Notes under the pieces: generated by a model
Told to the model about the DNA's origin: nothing
Databases searched by the model: none
Seen by the model: only the letters and a program-made list of their open reading frames with translations
Shown here: positions 1-6,183 of the stretch, one piece after another
How positions within the stretch are numbered: the stretch's first letter is position 1
Layout: every line of letters starts with the position of its first letter
Program-made: the position numbers and the translations under genes
Assembly: GCA_031275525.1 (NCBI GenBank)
Contig: JAISOP010000253.1
Location: 1-6,183 of the forward strand
Source of the DNA: Tannerella sp.
Lineage (GTDB): Bacteria > Bacteroidota > Bacteroidia > Bacteroidales > Tannerellaceae
Length of the DNA: 6,183 nucleotides
Direction: 5' to 3'

Positions 1-1349
1 GGCCTTTTTCCTTTCAAATGGAAAATAATAAACTCATACTCTGTTCGGAATACGAAAAACCGGAACCGGTGCAGTCCGGAAATACACTGAAGGATGCTTA
101 CATGGATGCCATGAGAAAACATTTCCCGCCGTCCGGTGATTTACCCGCCCCCCTGTTTTTCTCCCAGCCGCAGTACAATACATGGATCGAACTGATGTAT
201 AACCAGAATCAGGAAGATATTCTCCGGTATGCGGACAATATCGTCCGGCACGGTTTCCCTGTCGGGGTATTTATGGTGGATGACAACTGGCAGAAATATT
301 ACGGCAATTTTGAATTTAAACCGGAACGTTTCCCGGATCCCCGGGGGATGATACAAAAACTGCACGACCGGGGATTCAAAATAATGCTTTGGGTTTGTCC
401 GTTTGTAAGCCCGGACAGCCCCGAATTCCGGGAACTGCAACGGAACGGATTCCTGATTAAGCGCAAAGGGACAAACACGCCTGCCATCATTCCCTGGTGG
501 AACGGTTACAGCGCCTGCTACGATATGAGTAATCCCGATGCGGCAGACCGTTTCAAAGGCGAACTGCGCAGAGTACAGGAAGAATACGGTGTCGATGGAT
601 TTAAATTCGACGCCGGGGATATTTCGCATTATACCCGTCCCGATCTGGAATACTTCGACCGGAATGCCGGCGCTACGGATATGTGCGAATACTGGGCGAA
701 ACTCGGACGTGACTTTCCGTTCAACGAATACCGCGCGTGCTGGAAAATGGGCGGCGAAGCGCTGGTCCAGCGGCTGGGAGACAAGAACTGTTCCTGGAAA
801 GCCGTTCAATCGCTTATCCCGGAAATGTTGTCGGCCGGACTGCTGGGATACGCATATACCTGTCCGGATATGATCGGGGGCGGGCAGTTCGCCTCCTTCC
901 GGGGAGTCGATCAGACCCGCCTGGATCAGGAACTGATTGTCCGCTCCTGCCAGGTGCACGCATTGATGCCGATGATGCAGTTTTCCGTGGCGCCGTGGCG
1001 TATCCTGAATGAAGAAAACCTGAACATCTGCCGCAAATATGCCGGACTGCACGAATCAATGGGCGACTACATCCTCGGACTGGCCAGACAGTCGGCCCAA
1101 ACCGGCGAACCTGTCGTGCGCCACATGGAGTATGCCTTCCCCCATCAGGGCTTTGTTGATTGTAAGGACCAGTTTATGCTCGGTGAAAAATACATGGTCG
1201 CACCGATGGTTGAGAAAGGAAACAGGCGTCGGGTTCGTATTCCGGAAGGTATCTGGAAAGACGATCTCGGAAAGCGCCACAAAGGCCCGGAAACGATCGA
1301 AATAGATGTACCGGTCGACCGGCTTCCCTGTTTTGAAAGAATTCTGTAA
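1..1349 (+). CDS. GH31 family glycosidase, MYORG-like branch (5'-truncated by window edge)
   Basis: Retaining alpha-glycosidase of family GH31. Residues are numbered from the first ATG at 18. The TIM barrel starts near residue 45. FMVDDNW (85-91) and FPDP (105-108) are the first barrel signatures. FKFDAGD (195-201) carries the predicted nucleophile D198. QRLGD (251-255) gives the predicted acid/base D255, followed by W260. SLIPEMLSAGLLGY, PDMIGG (283-288) and MPMMQFSVAPWR (317-328) resemble human MYORG and bacterial relatives as I remember them. The beta-sandwich C-terminal domain starts about residue 365. The ATG at 18 is probably internal: codons 3-17 are open and read PFSFQ, no ribosome site precedes it, and GH31 enzymes need an N-terminal beta-sandwich domain that is absent here, so I estimate 200 or more residues lie upstream. 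Any signal peptide is therefore unseen. Known MYORG-clade enzymes include alpha-galactosidases, so alpha-galactosidase is a plausible inference, but alpha-glucosidase is not excluded. Ends TAA, convergent with susD. Confidence 0.93.
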   Translation, partial: PFSFQMENNKLILCSEYEKPEPVQSGNTLKDAYMDAMRKHFPPSGDLPAPLFFSQPQYNTWIELMYNQNQEDILRYADNIVRHGFPVGVFMVDDNWQKYYGNFEFKPERFPDPRGMIQKLHDRGFKIMLWVCPFVSPDSPEFRELQRNGFLIKRKGTNTPAIIPWWNGYSACYDMSNPDAADRFKGELRRVQEEYGVDGFKFDAGDISHYTRPDLEYFDRNAGATDMCEYWAKLGRDFPFNEYRACWKMGGEALVQRLGDKNCSWKAVQSLIPEMLSAGLLGYAYTCPDMIGGGQFASFRGVDQTRLDQELIVRSCQVHALMPMMQFSVAPWRILNEENLNICRKYAGLHESMGDYILGLARQSAQTGEPVVRHMEYAFPHQGFVDCKDQFMLGEKYMVAPMVEKGNRRRVRIPEGIWKDDLGKRHKGPETIEIDVPVDRLPCFERIL

Positions 1350-1351
1350 AC

Positions 1352-1399
1352 CGACAGACCGGCGATCCCTTCCGTAAAAAGAACGGCGGTCGTATGTCG
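1352..1399 (+). other. Imperfect inverted repeat just after the GH31 stop codon
   Basis: CGACA (1352-1356) and GACCG (1357-1361) can pair with TGTCG (1395-1399) and CGGTC (1387-1391), leaving a 3-base bulge at 1392-1394. An inner CCGT (1372-1375) can pair with ACGG (1383-1386), around the loop AAAAAGA. It begins three bases after the GH31 stop, so it could stabilise the mRNA 3' end or help terminate it. No T-run follows, so it is not a standard intrinsic terminator. The pairing is interrupted and could be chance. Confidence 0.3.
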
Positions 1400-1470
1400 C
1401 CTTTGAAACACTGATCCCGTCCGGGTGAGTGTGTCCGTCATCCTTTGCAAGGCTCTGTATTTACAAAATA

Positions 1471-1511
1471 AAGCAATCCGGGTTTGCACGCCATGCGATC
1501 CCGGATTGCTT
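1471..1511 (-). terminator. Intrinsic terminator downstream of susD (possibly acting both ways)
   Basis: A perfect 12-base-pair inverted repeat: AAGCAATCCGGG (1471-1482) and CCCGGATTGCTT (1500-1511), separated by a 17-base loop in which GCA (1486-1488) and TGC (1494-1496) can add a small inner pairing. Read on the minus strand, the stem is followed directly by TATTTTGTAAA (complement of 1460-1470), a T-rich tail expected for a factor-independent terminator. It lies 99 bases past the susD stop codon. On the plus strand the tail is TCAGGTTTCACC, which lacks a T-run, so termination of the GH31 transcript here is less certain. Confidence 0.8.
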
Positions 1512-1512
1512 C

Positions 1513-1540
1513 AGGTTTCACCTTCGCCGGTGACGAACCT
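1513..1540. other. Second hairpin next to the terminator
   Basis: AGGTT (1513-1517) and TCACC (1518-1522) can pair with AACCT (1536-1540) and GGTGA (1529-1533) around a six-base TTCGCC loop, with a two-base bulge at 1534-1535. That makes ten pairs starting two bases from the main terminator stem. It lies inside the susD 3' untranslated region on the minus strand and upstream of the terminator stem in that direction. It could protect the susCD mRNA end. Function is unproven. Confidence 0.4.
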
Positions 1541-1610
1541 CTGCCTCATTTCCCTTCGTTTACTTGACGGTCCGAGGCTTTCTATACAGCCTCCTTCCGG
1601 AAACTCAACC

Positions 1611-3362
1611 TTATTCGTACTCCCACCAGTACAACTCCTTCCAGTGTGCCTGATACCAGGCGTTGAAATTATCGTCTCCGGGATATTCGCCCTGCGCCCG
1701 GAGAGGTTCCCGGAATACGGGCATCTGGAGGTCGGGGCTGGCCGGGTTGTTGATCAGCCACATCTTGGCCAGCGTACGGTTGTTGTCGCCGGTGATGGGA
1801 ATGTCAAAACCGGTGGCACGCGCTTTTGCCCAGCCGTCGGCGTTGCTCTGCTCTTCGGAGGCGGGATAGTCGGCGCGGGCGGGAAACCTGGTGCCGCTGC
1901 CGTCGTTATAAGTAGCCGCCAGGTTCGAGCAACTCAACAGGGGAAGCATCGTACGGCGGTGGTCGAAATAATTCTCAAAAGGCACGTTGAAAAGAGCAAT
2001 CCATTTCTGCTCGGCGATCAGCGTCAGCTTGTCGCGTCCGCCGTCCCAGTTCACTTGCGGCTGCTGCAGGTATTCAATCTCCGAGCTTAATCCCAGGTCG
2101 GCGTATGCGCCGGCATACCCTTCGCCGGAAAACGTTGCGCCGTACTGCTCAAAGGCCGCTTTCACGCCGGTCTCGTAATAAGCCTTCGCATCGCCTGCGA
2201 TGATGCCGCGCTGAGCGGCTTCGGCCAGGAGGAAGGACAACTCAGGGTAAGTGACCAAGAAGAGCGGCGTCTTTTTAGTCTCTTCCGTCCGGTTACCGTC
2301 GGCGTCCAGATGGCGGAACCAGGGGCCTACCGCCGAACCGTATTCCAGTCCGCCGTTCCAGGCCGTTGCGTCCGCATCGCTGACCGTGAGGCCGTAGATA
2401 TGACCCAGATATTTTACCGGGCCGGGATTGCTCGGCCGGATGTAATTATCCTCCGTATGCACCTGCTTCACCGGGTAAGCGTAGAGGGGCAAACGGGGAT
2501 CTTTGAGCGAAATCAGCCGCTCGATCAGCACGTTGCTCACCAAGCAGTTTTCCGACCACGTAGACGAACTGCGATAAAATTCCGAGCTGCGGTCCTCGCT
2601 ACTGCCGTCGTAGTGCATCGCGCAGTTGTCGTCGTTCGACTCGAAGACGGGGAAACGTTGCGGGTCGGCCAGCATTTCGTTCAGGATACTTTTCGCCTGC
2701 TCGGGAGCGGCGTTGTACATGTGCATGCACATCCGCACGCGGAGCGTGTTGGCAAACTTCCGCCACTTGCGGATGTCGCCGGCGTAGAGGTAGTCCGAAT
2801 TGGCGTCAATGTCGACCGGATTGGCGCCAATCATTTCACTTGCATTCCGGAGCTTCTCCAGAATAGCCGGATAGATTTCTGCCTGCCGGTCGTAGTCCAC
2901 CGTGAAGACCAGCGTATCCTCGACGGCTGCGAAGTAAGGAAGATCACCGTAAAAAGTTGTCAGTGTGAACATGATCCACGACTCCCAGATGTCGGCCACG
3001 GCGATATACTGCGATTGTCCGGAGGCAATGGCTGCGTTACGCACGTTCTTCACGTTGGGGAGCGTAGGATAGCATACAGGCCAGACCCTTCCGTCGAAGT
3101 CGTGCCATGCACGGTGGCGTCCGCCCTGGCTCAGGGAACGTGTCCGCCCGATAGTACCAACCACCGGCTGTACGCTCTGCAGAGCAACCCATTCGGAATT
3201 GTCGCGGAAGGGACCGTTCAGGACGGCGCCCATGAATGACGAAGGATCGTTGGAAAGCACCTTCGGAATGTTTTTGTTGTCGTTGAAATCGTCCGACCAC
3301 GTGTCGCACCCTGCGAGCAGGACGCTCAGACATATACTAATGATAAAACAGATCCTGTACAT
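1611..3362 (-). CDS. SusD/RagB-type outer-membrane glycan-binding lipoprotein (SusD-like_2 type)
   Basis: Complete 583-residue protein. A short hydrophobic signal ends in the lipobox LLAGC, with the lipidated cysteine at C19; the acidic residues just after it (D20, D24, D25) fit surface export in Bacteroidota. Helical TPR-like repeats follow. YIAVADIWESWIMFTLTTFYGDLPY (119-143 region) is the typical helix ending in YGD-PY. FANTLRVRM (203-211), LKDPRLP (286-292), ELSFLLAEAA (374-383), AKAYYETGVKAAFEQYG (392-408) and AEQKWIALF (450-458) match the SusD-like_2 branch rather than classical SusD. The predicted role is to bind a glycan at the cell surface and act as the lid on the partner SusC. The ATG at 3362 is the only ATG in frame after the susC stop, and the signal peptide begins right there. 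Translated with susC, 30 bases downstream of it. The ligand cannot be read from the sequence. Confidence 0.95.
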   Translation of the reverse strand: MYRICFIISICLSVLLAGCDTWSDDFNDNKNIPKVLSNDPSSFMGAVLNGPFRDNSEWVALQSVQPVVGTIGRTRSLSQGGRHRAWHDFDGRVWPVCYPTLPNVKNVRNAAIASGQSQYIAVADIWESWIMFTLTTFYGDLPYFAAVEDTLVFTVDYDRQAEIYPAILEKLRNASEMIGANPVDIDANSDYLYAGDIRKWRKFANTLRVRMCMHMYNAAPEQAKSILNEMLADPQRFPVFESNDDNCAMHYDGSSEDRSSEFYRSSSTWSENCLVSNVLIERLISLKDPRLPLYAYPVKQVHTEDNYIRPSNPGPVKYLGHIYGLTVSDADATAWNGGLEYGSAVGPWFRHLDADGNRTEETKKTPLFLVTYPELSFLLAEAAQRGIIAGDAKAYYETGVKAAFEQYGATFSGEGYAGAYADLGLSSEIEYLQQPQVNWDGGRDKLTLIAEQKWIALFNVPFENYFDHRRTMLPLLSCSNLAATYNDGSGTRFPARADYPASEEQSNADGWAKARATGFDIPITGDNNRTLAKMWLINNPASPDLQMPVFREPLRAQGEYPGDDNFNAWYQAHWKELYWWEYE

Positions 3363-3392
3363 AATAAATTTGTTTTTGAGGATTCGACATGA
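3363..3392 (-). promoter_or_regulatory. susC-susD spacer and susD translation start region
   Basis: Thirty bases separate the susC TAA (3393-3395) from the susD ATG. Read on the minus strand the part before the ATG is A/T-rich (CAAAAACAAATTTATT) with no clear Shine-Dalgarno sequence. This is usual in Bacteroidota, where A-rich leaders often replace it. There is no terminator or recognisable promoter, which supports one susCD transcript. The spacer is also open in the same frame as both genes. Confidence 0.55.
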
Positions 3393-6183
3393 TTAAAATT
3401 GAAGTTTGACGGAAAAGCCGACGTTGCGCGTACTGGGAATACCTCCGGTCTTGGATGCGCCGGGCACTTTGATACCTTTATTTTCGTCGTCGTAACCGTA
3501 GATTTCCGGGTCTACCCATTTCACTTTGCTCCATACGGCCAGGTCGCGTCCGATCAGTGAAACGGAAAGTCCTTTGATGAAGCTGCGGTTTAACAGTGTT
3601 TTCGGGAAATCGTAGGTAAGGCCGGCCTCTTTGAGTTTGACGAAAGAGCCGTCGCGTATCCAGTAGTCATTGTTTTCACCGTCGCCGATATGTTCCTTGT
3701 AGTATGTTTCGGCCTCTATTTCGTCGCCCGGCCCGAAGGGATGAATACCTCTGTCCGGGTCGTCCCACAACTCATTTACCGGCAAGACGCCGCCGTTGTT
3801 GCGGTCAATGCCTGTCTGCGGTGCGTATCCGTAGCGATAGTACGCCTTTTCGAAGCTGGCGAAGAAATCGTTTCCGTAGTTACAGGTCAGGAGCGCCGAG
3901 AACGTGAATCCTTTCCACCGGAAGTCGGTGTGCCATGACCCGATCCAGTCCGGATTGTAATTACCCAGCACGGCCAGTTCCTCCGAGCGTTGAATTTTCT
4001 TGGCCTGGTCGTGCAGAATAGCGCCGTCGTAAGCCGCCAGGTCGGGCGAATGAACGGCGGGGTCATAGACAAACTTTTTCGCATACCGCGAGTAGAGCGC
4101 ACCGCGGCGTTCGCCCACTTTGTCATGCGTATACATCCCTTCGGCGATTTTGACGGTATAGACCAGGTCCGGATTCGCAGGGTCGAGTTCATCAATATAC
4201 GAACGGTCGAACGACCAGTTGATACCCGTGCGCCAGCTGAAATCTTTCGTCTTGACAGGCTCGCCGCTCAGACTGACTTCCAGCCCGTGACTGCTCACCT
4301 TGCCGGCGTTCTTCATGGCATAGCTGTATCCCGATATGTTGGATACCTGTACGTTCCATATCTGGTTGCGGGTAACGGTGCTGTAATAGTTTACATCCAG
4401 TTCCAGCCGGTTGTTGAACAGGCGTAAGTCGGTACCGATTTCAAAGGAAGAAGCCAGTTCCGGTTTCAGGTTGTATTCACGTTTGATACTGCCTTCCGCG
4501 ATACCCGCAATGCCACCCGTCCCTTCGGTGAAATAGAAATCGGGCTGCAACTGCCCCGCGTATGTATCGTTACCGACGCTGGCGTAGCCGGTACGTACCT
4601 TCCAGAAGGAGATTACCCGGGGCAGGCTGAACATTTCCGTCAGAATCCCGCTCAGCGATACCGACGGGTAAAAGTAGGAATTGTTATTTCTCGGCAGTGC
4701 GGACGACCAGTCGTTGCGGCCGGTAATGTCTAAATACAGCATGTTCCGGTATCCCAGATTGACGAAAGCATACAGCGAGTTAATAATCTTGTCCGGGCCG
4801 TAGTTGCTGGTCACACGGGGATAGGTCTGATAGTTCCCGAGCGTATACACCGGCACGCCGGAGAGCAGCTGGTAGGTTTTCCCGTATATTTCGTTGTTCC
4901 ACGACGTATAGGCATGATTACCGCCGAAGGAAGCTTTTAGGAACAGATTGTCGCCTGCAAACCGGTTTTCGTACGAAAGCAGGAAGTCGGCGTTTATCTC
5001 CTTACCCCGTTTCATCCGGGTGGAATAGCCGCCGTCCTTCCGTGAATGACTGTTGTCGAAACCTTCCGACGCAGGGCTTACGAACCATTCGTCCTGGCCG
5101 GATTCGGAAATGTAGCTCATGCGTGCCATGGCCGTGAAATGCTCCAGAAAAGCGTAATCTGCCGACACGTTCGTAAACCAGCGTTCGTTTTCCCACGGAT
5201 GCGGGTTTTCGTATAAGGCAAAATAGGGGTTGTCATTCTCGTAACGGAAGATTTTCTGCTTCTCCCCGGGTATCTCCCAATAGTCCTTCAGGTCGTTCAG
5301 GTCTACACTGGCCGGCCACTGGTAAGGGTTGGGATCCTGGTCGTTATTTGAATTTTTACGGATGAATTTCACGTTCGCATTCACTTTGAAATTATGGAAT
5401 AATTCCCAGGAAGTGAACAGATCGAAACGGTTGTTCGTCAAGTCGGTGTTCGGTATGATACCTTTCTGGGTGATGTTCGTATACGACAGGCGGATATTAT
5501 TCTTGTCGGTCGTTTTGGAGACGGAGGCATTATTGGTCAGGATATACCCCGTGTTGTAGAAATCCCGGATGATATTGTCATGTCCGGTGCCGTTGAGATT
5601 CTCACCCCAGGCCTGTGAATTGTTAAACTCGTACTTGCCGCCCTGCCCCTGTCCGTAGTCGGACTGGTATTCCGGTAAGACCAGCGGATTTTGCCACATG
5701 GCATTTGAATTGACTTCTACGTGCAATCCCGTATCCTGTTTGCCGGATTTGGTAGTAATCAGCACTACGCCGGCCAGTGCGCGCGAACCGTACAGGGCCG
5801 AAGCCGCCGGTCCCTTCAGTACGGAGATGCTTTCGACATCGTCCGAAGCCACGTCGCCGGCATTGCCCGGTACGCCGTCGATAACGAACAGGGGCGTATT
5901 GTTGCCAGACATGGAGTTTTCCCCGCGGATCACGATACGCGATCCGCCGCCGTCAAGACCGCCGCCGCCACGTGTGATATGCACGCCCGAGACACGTCCG
6001 TTCAAAGCGTTGACCATGTCCAATTCCCTGCTCTGCGCAATAGCTTCGCCCTTCACGTCCTGCACGGCATAGCCCAGCGCCTTTTTCTCGCGCTGCAAGC
6101 CGAGTGCCGTGACGACAATCTCGTCTATCATACCGATGTATTCACTCAGTATGACGTTCACGGTCGCGGTCTGTTCGCCGACC
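3393..6183 (-). CDS. SusC/RagA-type TonB-dependent outer-membrane transporter (5' end outside window)
   Basis: Imports oligosaccharides across the outer membrane with TonB/ExbBD energy, paired with the adjacent SusD. Residues are numbered from the GTG at 6161. The frame is open to the window edge and upstream codons read VGEQTAT, the expected end of a carboxypeptidase-regulatory-like domain, so the GTG is not the start; the signal peptide and most of that domain (about 100 residues) are missing. DEIVVTAL (13-20) is the TonB-box region, then GLQREKKALGYAVQ. The plug spans about 38-140, with NTPLFVIDGVP (88-98) and VLKGPAASALYGSRALAGVV (114-133). The 22-strand-type barrel follows, with SusC hallmarks GRNDWSSALP (481-490), LGNYNPDWIG (732-741), RDGSFVKLKEAGLTYDFP (836-853) and WVDPE (882-886). 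It ends in the aromatic NVGFSVKLQF, as outer-membrane barrels do. No regulator or promoter is visible because the start is off the edge. Substrate unknown. Confidence 0.96.
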   Translation of the reverse strand, partial: VGEQTATVNVILSEYIGMIDEIVVTALGLQREKKALGYAVQDVKGEAIAQSRELDMVNALNGRVSGVHITRGGGGLDGGGSRIVIRGENSMSGNNTPLFVIDGVPGNAGDVASDDVESISVLKGPAASALYGSRALAGVVLITTKSGKQDTGLHVEVNSNAMWQNPLVLPEYQSDYGQGQGGKYEFNNSQAWGENLNGTGHDNIIRDFYNTGYILTNNASVSKTTDKNNIRLSYTNITQKGIIPNTDLTNNRFDLFTSWELFHNFKVNANVKFIRKNSNNDQDPNPYQWPASVDLNDLKDYWEIPGEKQKIFRYENDNPYFALYENPHPWENERWFTNVSADYAFLEHFTAMARMSYISESGQDEWFVSPASEGFDNSHSRKDGGYSTRMKRGKEINADFLLSYENRFAGDNLFLKASFGGNHAYTSWNNEIYGKTYQLLSGVPVYTLGNYQTYPRVTSNYGPDKIINSLYAFVNLGYRNMLYLDITGRNDWSSALPRNNNSYFYPSVSLSGILTEMFSLPRVISFWKVRTGYASVGNDTYAGQLQPDFYFTEGTGGIAGIAEGSIKREYNLKPELASSFEIGTDLRLFNNRLELDVNYYSTVTRNQIWNVQVSNISGYSYAMKNAGKVSSHGLEVSLSGEPVKTKDFSWRTGINWSFDRSYIDELDPANPDLVYTVKIAEGMYTHDKVGERRGALYSRYAKKFVYDPAVHSPDLAAYDGAILHDQAKKIQRSEELAVLGNYNPDWIGSWHTDFRWKGFTFSALLTCNYGNDFFASFEKAYYRYGYAPQTGIDRNNGGVLPVNELWDDPDRGIHPFGPGDEIEAETYYKEHIGDGENNDYWIRDGSFVKLKEAGLTYDFPKTLLNRSFIKGLSVSLIGRDLAVWSKVKWVDPEIYGYDDENKGIKVPGASKTGGIPSTRNVGFSVKLQF
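6102..6125 (-). other. TonB-box region of the SusC-like transporter
   Basis: Encodes DEIVVTAL, the short conserved segment between the N-terminal regulatory-like domain and the plug that is expected to contact TonB. Its position directly before GLQREKKALGY shows that what precedes it at the window edge is the end of the N-terminal domain. No extra N-terminal signalling (FecR-interacting) domain can be judged because that part is not in the window. Confidence 0.75.

Noticed and set aside
18..20. ATG as the true start of the GH31 gene
   Set aside because: The frame is open upstream to the edge, there is no leader or ribosome site, and starting here would remove the N-terminal domain that GH31 enzymes need.
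141..1052. 303-codon open frame antisense to GH31
   Set aside because: Its protein has no recognisable domain and it lies wholly over a clear GH31 coding region. It is explained by the G/C-rich third positions of the real gene.
1564..1588. TTGACG and TATACA resembling a sigma-70 promoter on the plus strand
   Set aside because: The spacer is only 13 bases, Bacteroidota use a different promoter consensus (TAnnTTTG at -7), and no gene follows on that strand.
1425..2090. 221-codon plus-strand frame starting in the intergenic gap
   Set aside because: It begins at a non-ATG codon, runs across the terminator hairpin and then antisense through susD. No domain is visible.
2310..3239. 309-codon open frame antisense to susD
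   Set aside because: No family features, His/Arg/Val-rich composition typical of a mirror frame, and full overlap with a well-supported SusD gene.
5698..6072. 124-codon plus-strand frame opposite the SusC plug
   Set aside because: Pro/Ser/Thr-rich mirror frame over a conserved plug domain, with no homology that I recognise.
6159..6161. GTG as the true start of the SusC gene
   Set aside because: A protein starting here would have no signal peptide and would begin inside the end of the N-terminal regulatory-like domain; the frame continues off the window.

Overview
The window looks like part of a polysaccharide-utilization locus from a member of the Bacteroidota, most likely order Bacteroidales. 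The reason is a SusC-type TonB-dependent transporter immediately followed by a SusD-type surface lipoprotein. That gene pair is a hallmark of the phylum. A family 31 glycoside hydrolase sits beside it. The sequence does not allow a genus to be named.

Layout: (1) 1-1349, + strand: the C-terminal two thirds or so of a GH31 glycosidase. Its reading frame is open through the left edge, so the gene starts outside the window. (2) 1350-1610: a 261-base gap between convergent genes. It holds three potential hairpins, and the middle one (1471-1511) is a convincing terminator for the minus-strand genes. (3) 1611-3362, - strand: a complete SusD-like lipoprotein of the SusD-like_2 type. (4) 3363-3392: a 30-base spacer. 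(5) 3393-6183, - strand: a SusC-like transporter whose frame runs off the right edge, so its signal peptide and most of its N-terminal carboxypeptidase-regulatory-like domain are missing here.

How they work together (inference from the family): the SusD lipoprotein captures an oligosaccharide at the cell surface and closes over the SusC barrel, which imports it using TonB energy. The GH31 enzyme could then remove alpha-linked sugar residues. Its catalytic domain resembles the MYORG-like branch of GH31, whose characterised members include alpha-galactosidases, rather than classical alpha-glucosidases. The enzyme is on the opposite strand, so it is not in the susCD transcript, and its link to the transporter rests on proximity only.

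Apart from the three genes, their junctions and the terminator region, I see no RNA genes, mobile elements, CRISPR arrays or regulators. I did not find a clearly undescribed system. The best leads are the substrate of the MYORG-like enzyme and the structured convergent 3' region.
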